This document shows positions 10,891-24,195 of a DNA stretch of 64,000 nt, piece after piece. The stretch covers positions 312,001 through 376,000 of the forward strand of contig JAJEKV010000290.1 of assembly GCA_021234155.1 (NCBI GenBank), in the 5' to 3' direction. This DNA is from Isoetes taiwanensis. Its lineage: Eukaryota; Streptophyta; Lycopodiopsida; Isoetales; Isoetaceae. Made by a program: the position numbers and the translations under genes. The notes beneath the pieces were generated by a model that had not been told where the DNA came from, did not search any database, and saw nothing but the letters and a program-made list of their open reading frames with translations. Each line of letters begins with the position of its first letter. The first letter of the stretch is position 1.

Positions 10891-11857
10891 ATGAGTCCCA
10901 TTTTCGGTCCGAGTCCCAAAATTCGAGATTTGTCCCAATTTTAATTAAATAATTTTACTTAATGGCTTCAAATTTTTAACCCTAAAGTAAGTGGCTCGAG
11001 CCCATCGCATGCACTACTTTTAAATAAATCATAGAACTAAAAAATAAATGGGGGTAAATTTTAAATAAATCATGGAAATAAAAATAAAAAGGGGTAAACC
11101 ATTGAAGATTGATTTTAAGAAAAAAATACGAGGCTTAACTCTAGAAGTATTGATCAAGATGCCTCATGGAATATGCCCATCAAATCATATAAATACCATA
11201 GCAAAAATCGCATTACAAAAATACAAAAAAAAAAAGGTGTCGCGGTAATCGGAGGGTTGCCCTACAAGGGCAGGAGAATGTGTTTTCATGTTTCTTGTTG
11301 TCGTTTTCGTTTTTATGGTTCTTGTTGGGTCATTTTATGTGTCGGGGCTTATTAATGGGTTGAACGTGGGGTTTTGTTTTGTGTTGTTTTATTTTGTTTA
11401 TGAATTGTACATGGACCAAGAAGGGCTTGCAAAGCTCAGTACCTAGACCAATTAGGATTGACGTGATTATGATCTTTGTCTAAAACATATTAGCCATTTA
11501 TGAAGAATGCTTTTTGTAGTTATATTAGTAATGGAAATTGTACACAGTATTCGTATGAATACATGCTCTCATTTTCTTAGTGAATGCATACAAATATTAA
11601 GAATAGAATACCCAATGGTACAAAAGGACCAATTCGTGCTTTGGTAATATAACAATCCCATTTCGAATATGTATGTTTAAGTGCCTTGATGATATAGTAA
11701 TCCCATTTCTAATATGCACGTTTAACTTGGTTGGTGTCAGTTAATTTTGGTTCGGCATAGTGGTGAACCATTCTTAATCGAGTCCTCATATTTTCTTGCA
11801 TCCTCACGACCATATACATATTCCTGTGTTCTCTATAGATTCTTGATTCTTATTCTT
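10891..11857. other. Intergenic stretch without recognisable genes
   Basis: AT-rich DNA with no family motif. The last part (11800-11857) shares TCTATAGATTCTTGATTCTT with the sequence after the last CTT array at about 26865-26885, so it may be the edge of the large repeat array. Confidence 0.45.
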
Positions 11858-14384
11858 CTTCTTCTTATTCACATATTTACATCTAGACTTACACCATATA
11901 TGCATATAAATACAAAAATATAGTTCCGTTCAAGATGTAAACGTTTCCCACATATCCATCAAGGGTAAAACCCAAGCCACAGCACAAGGTAACCTTTATT
12001 TGGTTGGAATTATGATCACATATAGCAAAATAGATGTATAAAGAATATTTCACAATACTTATTTTTCAGTCTAGTCAATTTCAAGATGTAACAAATCAGA
12101 TAGCAATCTTAAGAATGTATAAAGTTTTCCATTTAATTTTCAAGTAATAATCAGTACAAAATATAGAGTATAAAAGACTGAGAGTATGCTTGCCATCTTG
12201 TATAAAACACATTTGTCTACATATCTTATTTGTGTCACTGTCAAAATGCAGATTGTTCCATCTCTACTACGGATCCAAATTTACTCCAATTCCAAGTTAA
12301 CGCCAACTCTAACACAAAATGGAGACAATTAGAGGAGCGAACCCGCACTGCAGACCAACCAATACACAATTAGCATGATAATGGTAAATGTGCAAGGGCC
12401 AAAAGGTACATTGGGTCTCTCAGTTTATCACTGATCACCAATTGTATCCTTTTGCCCTGAGGTGACATTAACTAGAAAAGAAGCAAACTGGAATAGTGTA
12501 TGTTATTTTGAATTTCCCAAATGATCACAAGCATTCCCATTAGACGAGAACTAATTTATTAGTCCCAAATCTAGCTGGTTAACTTGATCATTTTATATCG
12601 TAGTCTAATCAATTTCATAGCATAACATAACATTATTTCTATTTTAAATATCCTAGCCACAATTTTAAAAGATTGTTTCAGCATTGCAATTCATGCAAAA
12701 ATTCTATGGGCGTATCCCAAGTATCACCAAAGAATGAACTAAATCAGCTTTGAACATTTCCCTTAAATGAAATGCACATATTATAGTTTGCCATCAAATA
12801 TAATACATTGATACCAACATATAGTTTAAGTGCTCATGATATTGACGCAAATACACTAGAGTAACCTTTTTTGTAGCACTCCAAAAATGTTACGAAGCTC
12901 CATTATCCAAGTAGGAAAGCATAAGGTCCACTTGATTTTTTGTAAGACCTGCTGCCAACATTTGCAAACATATTCTGAAATACGCATTAAACATTCTTAT
13001 GTTTATCATACGGTATGGAAAAATTAATTTGACAAGAAAGAAAAATATTATTTACCATTACAAGGGCGCTTTATCTATCACAGACAGATATATAGATCTG
13101 GCCATTCCCTTATTGCTGGGACAACATGGATACGCAAGCAAATATTTGCTTTCGTATGCAACGAAACAAGCATTATGAATCACATGCTGAATGTATAAAT
13201 AATTATGACGCTAGTGTTTTGAATAGAACATGTTACCTCGATTCCATGGCAAGACCTTCATAAGCTTGGACTTTGCTCTTCTTGCCGAGATTCAAAGATT
13301 ATATGGCATCAACACTAGCCTTTGGCATCCTGCCGAAAATGCTTCATACAAGCTTTTTTCTACTTTCTATGATCTGCAAAATGTATTTTCAGATCTAAAT
13401 ACGAGTTTCAAAGCCAATATCTTTGAAGATTCAAGACATATATAAACAAAACTCAAGCATCGAAAGTTTCTTGATACCTTAGCACTGCTATCAGGCATTT
13501 CTGATGCAGTTCATACCAGTAGTCAAATATAAAACGGCATCTTCCAGCCTAGCTTCAACGCCCAAGCAGGAAACGTATGCCATGATCCAAGCTAGAACCT
13601 GTACGCATGTTTTGGCCAAGCCTAGGCATCTACATATGCACACGAATTTTTCTTCATCACTTTGTGCAGCCATTTTTGCGCCACAATATTGCTAATCAAA
13701 CTGTACTCCTAGTTTAGAAAAAGAGACGGCCATTTTGGCGCTTAGCCTCTGTTACGCAGAGTCCTAAAAATCACACATTAAAAAGTCAAATAATGAACAA
13801 AGCCACAATCGGCCCTTTTCACCGCAATCGCCATGGTTATTTTATGTAGACTATCTCTGAGCATGTAAACCATTTTATTGCTTTTTGCCTTTACCAAAAC
13901 TTGGCTTTTTGCAAACAATCTATTAAAAGTAGACGTAAGCCCCAAAACTTAGCATCCTTTTTATGGGGTCCACAAGTCCACAAGTTGCCTTTTTACATGG
14001 TTCCACCGTAGCATTAAATAACGTGGTGTACCATTGAAGGGACACATTCCTTCCCATAGGCACTTGGCACTAAGGTCGTAACCATAATAATAGTCCAACA
14101 TATTAAGCATTAGAAGCTAACTTGCACATTGCACATGAACTAAAGAGCCATATTCAAAACAAGCCCAATATGCAATATCTGTCGTGATGAACCGGGTATA
14201 ATTTTCTTAGTAGCTCATGTTGCATTTTTGCATCTTAGCATGGTTCATACCCCATACTACTGAAAGTATAATCATATAAAATTGTTTTGCCTCATGTGGC
14301 CTTATAGGCTCCATCCTCTTGCATAACGACGTCTGGATTTTCTTTTCTCATTTCAATTATTTGAAGAATCAAAAAAGAATATTC
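11858..14384. repeat. Large repeat unit 1 (most diverged)
   Basis: It starts at a short CTT stretch followed by ACATTTACATCTAGACTTAC-type sequence (here ACATATTTACATCTAG). About 80 bases later comes CGTTCAAGATGTAAAC and the ATATCCATCAAGGGTAAAAC block. A second landmark (12290-12470) contains AATACACAATTAGCATGATA and TTATCACTGATCACCAATTG. Units 2-5 show the same landmarks in the same order. No gene is recognised inside. Confidence 0.6.
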
Positions 14385-14432
14385 TCTTCTTCTTCTTCTT
14401 CTTCTTCTTCTTCTTCTTCTATGATGATGATG
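14385..14432. repeat. CTT microsatellite followed by ATG repeats
   Basis: Twelve CTT units are followed by four ATG/GAT units. It is preceded by AAAGAATATTCT, a motif seen in similar form before the arrays at 23394 and 26735. Confidence 0.85.
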
Positions 14433-17400
14433 TTCTCACAAAGACTATGTACAAATAAAGTTAAAAAAACAATTAAAAGACTTCGTTCAGAGTGAGTACA
14501 TGTTTCCCAATATCTACCCTGGGGTTTTAAGCCAGGCCACATTAGGAGTGTCCCATGTATAAATGTATAAGTAATAATACAAATGCAATCAAACTTCTCA
14601 TGTGAAAGTTATCATATAAGCTTAAAGAGAAATTCCATGTACAGTTTCATTTAATCAGTATTCATATCCATTCAATGTTCATATCAATTTATTTTCAATC
14701 TTCTATTCCGATGCAATCTTAATATTTTGTATATAACAACATAATAATCTTCTTTCCAACAATGTTTTTCAGTAGTTTCTCAATCTTTTTATCCCAACAA
14801 TATCTTATATTCATTAAAAACCTTATATCTGTCAGCTTTCATTCGAATGCAGGCCATTAAAGGCATTGGATAACACCAAAAGGAAAGATTTAATAGTTTT
14901 CCTTTCTGAAACATGACAATCTGCCTGACCATATAATTCTAAAGCAGACTCTTTTTAGTCTTTACCATATTAGCATATATAAGTCTTCTAAGCAGCCCAT
15001 ATTTATTAGCCACTGCAATATTTTTTATCAATGTTCCAGTGTTATAATGAAAAAGGGCAGATCTCACCCCTTTCTTTGTCCATGTCTTGATGGTACCACA
15101 TTCTACACGTGGTCCATGGCCACATTCTTCACGTGGTCCACCAATTGTACCAATTCAAACTGAAAACAAGTCCAGGAGAGAATGTTTTGGTTACCTGCAC
15201 CCAAACAATGCATAAGTTAGCAAGTTCATGGTAACTACACAAGGGGCGTCAGGTAAGCAGTAAAACATTCTGGCTCATCGCCCTTCACCTATTATTTTCA
15301 GTAAGAACAGCAAACATTTGAATGCATATTCTCATAGTATCCATTATTACCATCCAAGTCATATATTGGATCATGCAAAACAAGCTGTTACATCTGCCCT
15401 GTATTCCAAGTTAAAGGCAGCGACACATCTGATACAAAACTCAAGGACATGCAGCACTCAATTATGAGTTAAACCAGACAAACAGCATATCCATTCACCA
15501 TACTTCCACTCTACACAAGCGTACAGATTTAATCAATTGTATAACCTTAAAAGGTCTTAATTTCAGCATAACTATAGCTGCTTACCCCAGCATTTTGAAT
15601 ACAAAAGTCATATTGTTATATGATCTTATGCCTCAGTTCACTTATCTAGTAATCCAGCTTAAATATAGCTCAGCATTAAGCCATGTCAGCTCTCGAAGGC
15701 ATAGCAATATAGTACTTATGTGCACACAACCATATTTAGAAGACATGCACGCCAAAAAATCTTTTGCATGGCAATGGAGCAGCTTCAAAACTCCATATAA
15801 CCCACTAGAAAATTAACAGACGCATACCAGCAGTAGCATTAGTAGCAACAGCTATAAATCAGAATAAGAAGATATAACTAAGAGCTTTGGTACATCATAC
15901 TTTAACCATAGTGTATACAACCCAACAGTCTAACCCCAACAGTCTCAATGCAATACATGCATTGTATCAGCAAGCATAGGCTCATGTGATCCCATATAAT
16001 ATGTGCTCAGAGCCTGTATTCTTATTTAGAATATAAGGATAGACATGTGCTTATAACTAGCAAATACGGTGGGGATTTAAGAACCCAACTACTAGGCATC
16101 TAATCCAACTACTATCCATCTAACCCAACTGGCGTATAATTAACTTTTGATGCATAAACTACATCGTAATCATCATTCAAGCTCCATGTCTTTATTTGCA
16201 TGTGGATTCAGCACATTCTTCACCGAAAAACAGCAAAAGGCAGCAAAATTAACTGACCTGATTAGGAGCTCCATAAATTTGGGCATTTGCATTGCTTCAC
16301 CGTCATATGGTCTTTTGTTAAAGCAGCCCATTTTGAATTTTTTTGAGGAAAGAGCACTCTGCGCCATGTTCATCTTGCCAAGGGTATGTTGCACATGCCA
16401 TTGGGCATATCTAACTCCTCTGAACAAATAAGCCATCAAGCCACGGATTATAAGAGCACTAAGATCACCTTGCAGCTCAATTTTTATCCCTGGAAGATGC
16501 CTATGCTCAGCAGAGCTTCATGATACCATCCGCTTCATGCATAGCTCCGCTTCATCTGTTTCCCATGAAATCGCAGCCACAAAGTGGATCAAATGAAAAC
16601 GTGGAAGTCACAGACTAATTCATAATCTGACTAGATCATAAGCTTCACTGCCGGTTAAGCCATATAAGAACACCCATTCACAAAAGAGGATTGGCGCCAT
16701 AGCCGTTCCTCCCAAAACCTGGAAATAATAAAGATAAAAAAGACCGTAGAGTTTTTCCCTTTGGCCTTAATATTTTCCATGAGATTACATTTACCAACGT
16801 AAGCATTAAGAGGCCTTGACTTTGATAAGGCCAAAGTCATAAATTAAGGCCCCATTTTCTATTCCCCAAGGCCACCAAATCCGGAATGCCAAATTAAAGA
16901 AGGTACCACACATCATGGGTTTGATGCCATACGTGCCACAAATGCTATCATATATTTTTGTAAGCTAATTTTAAGCCTACGAAACCCAACTAGGCATTAA
17001 ATAATGTTTTGGCAACTTTAATTTCTAATGCCATCACTTCGTGCATAGGAGATATAACCCAAAAAACCTTAGAATTGCATTTACATGCAACCCTTTATGA
17101 AAAACAATTTCTGGGAACTTTCCCATCAAACAAAATACATCTACTTGTATTTTGACACAATATATAACCCAAGCAAATTAAAATCTATTATTCATAGAAG
17201 TTGAACATTTTGCAACTTCACAAACTTAGCATACAATTGAAATTCAATTCAATTATTCCTCTTCTTCTTCTTCTTCTTAAAGGGTGCACAACTTCCCAAG
17301 ACCACTAGCAGTAGCCAAAACATCGTTCCCAAATTTAAATACATCCTTTAGTGATCATTTGCCACTTTTTTAGGCCTAAATAGTTTCATTACCAGTAGTT

Positions 17401-17676
17401 TCAATCAACTTTGATCTTGCAAAACCCTAAAAGGGTCATATCCAGTGTTATTCACTCAGATAATCAGTTTATATACCCATCCATTATATCAGAGCATGTT
17501 TTTTTTGTGGACATTTGATATCTTGGTCTATGCACTAAGCTTCAAAATACTTTGCAACCTCCAAAGCATTCATTATGTCCAAAGGTATGATAGCCAATGT
17601 AGTTTTGCTACAAAGGAGTCAAGGTCATAACAAGTCAAGGTCTTAGCACTTATTTTTGCAATAAAAAAGAAGTTCT
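14385..17676. repeat. Large repeat unit 2
   Basis: It begins with a (CTT)12 stretch and carries the first landmark as CGTTCAGAGTGAGTACATGT and CCAGGCCACATTAGG at 14485-14550. The second landmark, GGGGCGTCAGGTAAGCAG with CGCCCTTCACCTATT, is at 15190-15300. The second landmark is of the type found in units 4 and 5. The rest is AT-rich and without recognisable coding sequence. Confidence 0.6.
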
Positions 17677-20600
17677 TTCTTCTTCTTCTTCTTCGAATAT
17701 GTTCTTACAAAGACTACGGTCAGATAATGCAAAAAAAACATTTAAAAGCCTCGTTCAGAGTAAGGACATGTCTCCCAATATCTACCCTGGTGTTTTATGC
17801 CAGGCCACATCAGGTACTCCTACTTCCATTACCCATTAGTATAATCAACCTTTCATAATATAACTTAACTTTAGATCTTATCATCATTATCATTTAGCAT
17901 TTGTACATGAATTTGAAAGCGTAAGGTATAAAATATAATCTGAAGCATAACATGCGGAGTATAAATTGTAAAGTGTACAGTAGAAAGTGTAAAATGTATG
18001 AAGTATAAAGTAATAGTTACATTCCTGTATTTCATAGTTCTATTTTTCTCGTCTCCAATTGTCATTTCCGCGTTAATGCCAACTCTAACAGCAAAAGAGA
18101 GACAATTAGAGGAGAGAACCCGTACCTGCAGCCAACCAATACACAATTAGCATGATAATGGTAAATGTGCAAGGGCCAAAAGGTACATTGGGTCTCTCAG
18201 TTTATCACTGATCACCAATTGTATCTTTTTGCCCTGAGATGACATTTAACAAGAAAGGACACTGGAATGTTAACGCTTTTAGCATTATAAACTTGTCATT
18301 TGATCTCAAGCATAACCATTAGACGAGAACTAATTTCTTAGTCCCAAATCTAACTGGTTATCTTGATCTCAAAAATATTACTTCAGCCAAGATAGAATCC
18401 TTGTTCATATCATACGAGCATAAAGCTCTAAATATGCATTTTTCTATTCTAACTTATTCCAGATCAATAAAAATCCTATGGCATCATTAATCATCAGAAT
18501 CTTTGTTAACAAGATCCGGATTAACTCACAGTAGCAAAAACATATTGCTAATTCATTTATTACTGCATCACAAAAACAGTTTCAGCATGTACATACAAAA
18601 GCATAAATGCATCAACATAGCAGCCACAAATAGTGGTAGAAATTTCACGTAGACTTGTAATCCCATCATGCAATAAGATATAATTCAAGGCCTCTAATCT
18701 ACTCAAAAATCTGTCTTAATCAAGTAGCTTATAGAATCTATTTAAAGATAGAAATATCAAATGAGATCCCACATTATTTCTATCATCAAGAATCAGATAT
18801 GACCTGAATTAGAGCGTCCAGATAACTAGCATCATGTTTTATTTCACCACCACGAGGCAGCCTTCGTATATCAATTCCTTCAAACTCATTAGATGCATCA
18901 TCGTCCCAAGCAGGGTCTTCTCTTTCTTGCCATGATATCATCCTATTCATGCCATCAAGCAACATCATCATTTTCGATTCATCTGATGTATCTAGGCACT
19001 TGTAGAGCACCATGGCATCTGCACATCAGATTTTAAAGCACAAATGCATGTAAGGCATAAAATATTGCTGGTATTAGAGCACCAGATGTTATTTTACACG
19101 CAAAATTGCCAGATTAGTGTATCACCAGCATGTTTTTGGCATTAAGAAACTAACCGTCATATCGTGCTAGTGCCATAGCCATTTGACGTTTCTATATTGA
19201 ACTCCAGTTTCAGCTTCTGTATTGAAGTCAGAAATGTGGCATCTGTATTGAAATGGTCAAGGCTCTTTGGCTTCTCCTTTGAACACATGTCTCCAGGCAT
19301 AGGCAAAGGAACTTTATTGTCATTTGCACCGGATACTAGCATTTTTCAAACCAGCTTTTGTTCCAAGAAAAAATCAGCAGATCGACCATCTCTAAAATAT
19401 GGTGGCATCTGTTTATCTGCTTTTGCATGGTCTCAACTACCATATATATCATAGCATCTGTTTTCGGCTATAACCAGATCCCAGATCTTTGTACATTTGG
19501 TTGCAGACTCTATTTTAGAGCATATCAGAGAAAATACAAACTTCATTACTAGCCAATACAAACTTCATTACTAGCCATAGACAACTGTATTTCATAGCCA
19601 CATCTTTCCATAAACCATATATTCGGCAATAGATTCGGCAGTCTATTTACCGGCTGCAGCATTCAAAGCCTCGACATGGCCATGACAGGCTCGGCCAGTA
19701 TCAGCAAAGATGAAGACAAAACTTATAAGCAGCTTCTACCTGCACACTCTAGAATTTCTCAGGATGAGCTCCGGCCACCATAGCCGTTTGGCGCCAAGGC
19801 CTTTAGCCAGAAGAATTTTTTATTAAGAGCCCATATTTTTGCACATGTAAGGCCATTTTAAGAAGTCAATATTAGCCTCCAACACTAACTTGTAATCCAT
19901 GTAAATATTTCACGACAATCTTCCCATATGGGATTCTTTTCTTTTCCGAATGCATACATTCCCCAAAATTATTTGTACCCGACATTCTTTTTGTCCAATA
20001 AACTTTCTAAGACCATTGGCAAAAAAGTAACGTACCTTATAGCCTTAAAAAGTAAGGTATTAAAATGCAAGGAGGCCCACATTCCACAAGCCCTTTCGTG
20101 CTAATTATGAGCCACAGAGTAGCATGCAAATTACCTTTGCATGTAGACCACCACTTGTCAAGCATGCATAAAAGGAAATGCATGCATAAGCTTTTTTAAA
20201 AAAAGCTTATTATTTTGTCATACAAGAATATTAATGACCATTTAATAATCATGTGCATTTTATACACAACCTTTGGAACTTCATGGTTTAACTATAAGAA
20301 CTTTATATCTATGGCATTTTTTCATCCATATATGTATATTTGAGCCATTCTACATCTATTAGAAAATGCCACTATGCAGTATTCTCATATTTACATATTT
20401 GCCTTGCATTTGATTTAAGTCCACGGTCTCAACTGCTAAGACCCAACTCTAAGAGTAGTTATAGATTACTAAGCTCCCAAAATTTACTCTTATTGTTTTG
20501 GTGCCATATTATCCATTAATAAACCATGATGCCCCCATGAATGTTTCCATGGTAATTGTCTTAGAAAAACAACATTATGATGGTTCCAAGGTACCAAGCA

Positions 20601-20690
20601 TCCTTGTTTTCCAAAGTCCCAAGCTATATTCCAACTGCTTGCCTTTATACCTTTCTATCATCTCAAAGAAGAGAAGATCCGAAGAGAATA
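17677..20690. repeat. Large repeat unit 3
   Basis: It begins with a short CTT stretch; the first landmark is CGTTCAGAGTAAGGACATGT with CCAGGCCACATCAGG at 17752-17815. The second landmark, at 18080-18260, is a close copy of unit 1, sharing AATACACAATTAGCATGATA and TTATCACTGATCACCAATTG. It includes the exon-like minus-strand frame at 18800-19021. Confidence 0.6.
18800..19021 (-). other. Exon-like open frame of unknown identity
   Basis: The minus strand is open for about 73 codons, bounded by an acceptor-like GATGTGCAG at the start and a donor-like CAG/GTCATA at the end. The peptide contains SWQEREDPAWDDDASNEFEG and RRLPRGGEIKHDASYLDALI. It is acidic, non-repetitive and codon-like, unlike neighbouring sequence. 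I do not recognise the family. It could be one exon of a long-intron minus-strand gene, or a relic carried in repeat unit 3. Confidence 0.4.
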
Positions 20691-20848
20691 TCTTCTTCTT
20701 CTTCTTCTTCTTCTTCTTCTTCTTCTTCTTCTTCTTCTTCTTCTTCTTCTTCTTCTTCTTCTTCTTCTTCTTCTTCTTCTTCTTCTTCTTCTTCTTCTTC
20801 TTCTTCTTCTTCTTCTTCTTCTTCTTCTTCTTCTTCTTCTTCTTCTTC
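20691..20848. repeat. CTT microsatellite, about 52 units
   Basis: An uninterrupted run of TTC/CTT of about 158 bases. Long poly-Phe, poly-Ser and poly-Lys open frames across it are artefacts of the repeat. Confidence 0.97.
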
Positions 20849-23493
20849 ACATTTACATCTAGACTTACACTACAAATGCATAAATACAAACTTATAGCTC
20901 CGTTCAAGATGTAAACTATTCCCACATATCCATCAAGGGTAAAACCCAAGCCACAGCAATAAGGTAACCTTTACATGGTTGGAGATATGAATTTATTTAA
21001 TCGAATTATAAAGTTAATCATATCATATGCCTTTAAAGATGATGTATACAATTAGATAATCATTTTAGAACTTAATTTTCAGAATTTCAGAAAATATAGT
21101 ATTCACAAAGTAAACATTAGTCATATAATTTCTAAATATCTGCATCATATTTTATTATATCATATGTCAACATACAATTTCCAGCATATTAACTACCAAA
21201 TTATAGAATATCAGAGTTTTGAACACGTAAACCATTAACGTAAACAATCTCAACATTTCAAAGTTTTACTAATCAATAATTCATTGATCCATATGGTATT
21301 GTCTTTGTGCAACTCAAAATTCAGTTAGATCTCACCAAATGTGGTAGGAGATATGGATTTGTTGAGCGTTTTATCCTTGTTACATCTTCCATTGTGGTTG
21401 CCTTTGTGCTGCAACCTCATAACTTTGAAAGAACAGGAGATAGAGTCTCGGTTACCTGCACCCAAACAGACCAATATTAGCATGAAAATGGTAATAAGGA
21501 AAGGGGCGTCAGGTAAGCAATGAGACACTATGGCTCTTCGCCCTTCACCTATTCTTATACAAAAATAGAATGGTGTCAATTAAGCAAAATGAGCTCTCAT
21601 ATTTATTGCAAGTAACCAAATGTACTCAAATACAATGTATTCTATTGCATTGCTGCTTACTTCAGCGAAAAATCCTTGTATATCAGTTAAAACCAGCAGG
21701 CACATGAAGTGCTCAGATGTAGAGCACAACAGCAAGTATTTATCATTATTATATTCTATTACATGGCTGCCTACCTCAGCCAGAGTATATTGCAGGTCAT
21801 TCTAAAGTCTGCAAGTCAAAGCATAAAATTTAAACCTCAGATTTTATTGCAATGCATATTATCTTAAGCCAGCCCTATTTAAATTACTAGCATATAGTGC
21901 ATAATGTCTATGTCTTTACAAAGGCCTCATATAAATCCTTCTGATATCCCTTGGGTGCATGGAAACCAGATCCAAACATGGCCAATATTAATGAGAAACA
22001 TGGCCAATCATCACCCTAAAGAGAACTAAAAAAGCAGTACAGGCATGAAAAACATGCATAACAAAGTTGTATCACCTTTCATCCACGGCATATTTCTTAT
22101 CGTGATATTCCAAAAACATCTTAGTTAGGTACATGGGACGATACTACAGTCTCTCATTTCCATATTAGAGTGCATAAAGCATATTTATCATGTGGTATTC
22201 TGCGTGTAAATTACTCTGTCATAAATGAACTTTAACTAGTAATACAAAAGCTTTATCTACATCAGAGAACTCGTATCATATATCTGTAGTTTTTCTGGCT
22301 AATCTCTAAGGATGCATCAGCGTAATATCTCAAGAATAGCATCATTTATAATATTAACTCTTCTTTTTGTATGTATCGTTTGTCTTAAAATAGATTGAAA
22401 AACCCGAAATGTCAAACCCTGATTTATGCGCCCGGCAGATGATGATTTGGTCTTTGATCCGTTGAATGTCATGCTAGTCTATTGCCATAGATGCACCACA
22501 TCTGTTCTGGCATGCTACACAGGCGTCCAAGAGTCTATCAGGGAAGAAAAACGAAATGCACAAAAGGTATAAAACCTTAACTGCATTTTACCAGAGTAAT
22601 TTCGGCCTCTTCTTTAAGAGGACTTAGCATTTTCAGCACTCTAGGCATCAATCTTGTATGAAATCGGTGTAGATAACCAAGCAGAGGTCTGCAACTAGCT
22701 TATTTTGCCGTGCAACCACGAATATAGACACCCTTATGCATTTCGGGTCTTCAATCCACAAAGCGGCAAACAAGCCGCTTATGAGACGATCAGGGTATGT
22801 CAAAATGCATCGCCCATTTTTTCATTTCTTAGTCATCAACAAGGTAAGCCTTAAGAATACTAAGACCCCGCCACTTCTCGCTTCTATGTGTGTTTCCAGA
22901 AACAAATATAATGGAAACTATCCTAGGCATAAGCCGACACAAAAAGTAGAGCACCAAAAATCGGCTATTTTCGGCCACTTGGAAAAGCTCTTGGATACCG
23001 CATTTTGCTTTTTCCATATACCAACCATAAGGTTTAAGTGTTGACAGCTAATAAATGAAGGGGCATCTTTTTATAAAATCTTACACACGATTTAGCATGA
23101 AATGCAATGATGTGATATACTAAATTATCACTTTTTCTTCTTTTTGCTTGCTTCACTTTTCATCCACTAAAGTTATAGTCCATCATACCCATGCTTTAGT
23201 CATATCAATATTTTGTTTTTCTTAAAATCACATCATAAGAAATAAGTGCACATGTAGGGCATTTCTCATACCTCTAGTAATTGAAAATGTTTATCTATGT
23301 AACTTATGCCATGCTTTATTTCCTTCATCATTAGGCTAATAACAAGTCAAAATTATAAGTACCTTTGATTTGAAGAATCATAGAGAATATTCTCTTCTTC
23401 TTCTTCTTCTTCTTCTTCTTCTTCTTCTTCTTCTTCTTCTTCTTCTTCTTCTTCTTCTTCTTCTTCTTCTTCTTCTTCTTCTTCTTCTTCTTC
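20848..23493. repeat. Large repeat unit 4, recent direct duplicate A
   Basis: The 2.54 kb between the CTT arrays at 20691-20848 and 23394-23493 is repeated almost exactly at 24196-26735. Differences are scattered single bases and short indels, for example near 21428, 21836 and 22080. A 102-codon open frame at 22736-23044 is identical in both copies, but it has no family motif and is probably not a gene. Confidence 0.92.
23394..23493. repeat. CTT microsatellite, about 33 units
   Basis: An uninterrupted run of about 100 bases at the 3' end of duplicate A. It directly follows AGAGAATATTCTC, a short dyad. Confidence 0.97.
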
Positions 23494-24195
23494 GCCCACA
23501 ACCCTCCCTCGGGTAGTTGGGCACTTCTTCTCATGGAATATAAGGTGTAGGACCCCCCTTCCATGGGAAGAAGGGCCCTACTACCTTACTGCCAAGAATA
23601 AATATTTTTTGACTAATTTAGCCAATAGCTTATCATGATGTATAAGCTTAGGCATACTGGCCAAGCCAATTATATTTTGAGTCAGGATACGGCACATTAG
23701 GCCAACATCCATATAATTCAATGAAGAGAGATAGAGGCACAGTGGGCCATCCACCAAATGGTGGTATATCTCAATTTATTTGATCCAAGAAGTATAAAAT
23801 TAAAGGTACCAAATTCAAGCTAACCTGAATTGCAAAAGAGGCATTTATCCGATGTCTCTAGCATAGAGGGGTGATCCACAATGCTTTTTCCGTATTTCAG
23901 GGGTCATCCGTCTCCCCAAATCTCACCTGCATAGTAAAGTAGATTTAGGCTAAAACCAACTCATATGGCATATAATGGGAACCTAGTCTTTCCATAGCCT
24001 GCATCCCACTACAAATTCAGTTATAAGCATTATAATATCCCAGATCGAGAATCCTGTATCAGATCAGATCCACAACCATTAGCATGAATAGTGATCAACA
24101 AAGAGATATTGATCAACAAGGAGAATCAACCAAGTAAAGTGTAGCTGTGCTAGTTAGAAGGCTCTAACTAATGGAAGTCACATTTTCTTCTTATT
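23494..24195. other. Spacer between the two duplicate units
   Basis: About 700 bases not shared with either duplicate. It includes a CCTCCCTCGGGTAGTTGGG segment and AT-rich sequence. No gene is recognised. Confidence 0.6.

Noticed and set aside
10496-10944. Proline/serine-rich and Arg/Gly-rich open frames on both strands
   Set aside because: They arise from the C/T-only tract, which is open in nearly all frames.
20498-20949. Long poly-Phe, poly-Ser and poly-Lys open frames
   Set aside because: They are translations of a pure CTT microsatellite and have no other coding signal.
22736-23044. 102-codon frame repeated identically at 26079-26387
   Set aside because: The identity is explained by the recent duplication of the whole unit. 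There is no family motif, and the minus strand is also open.
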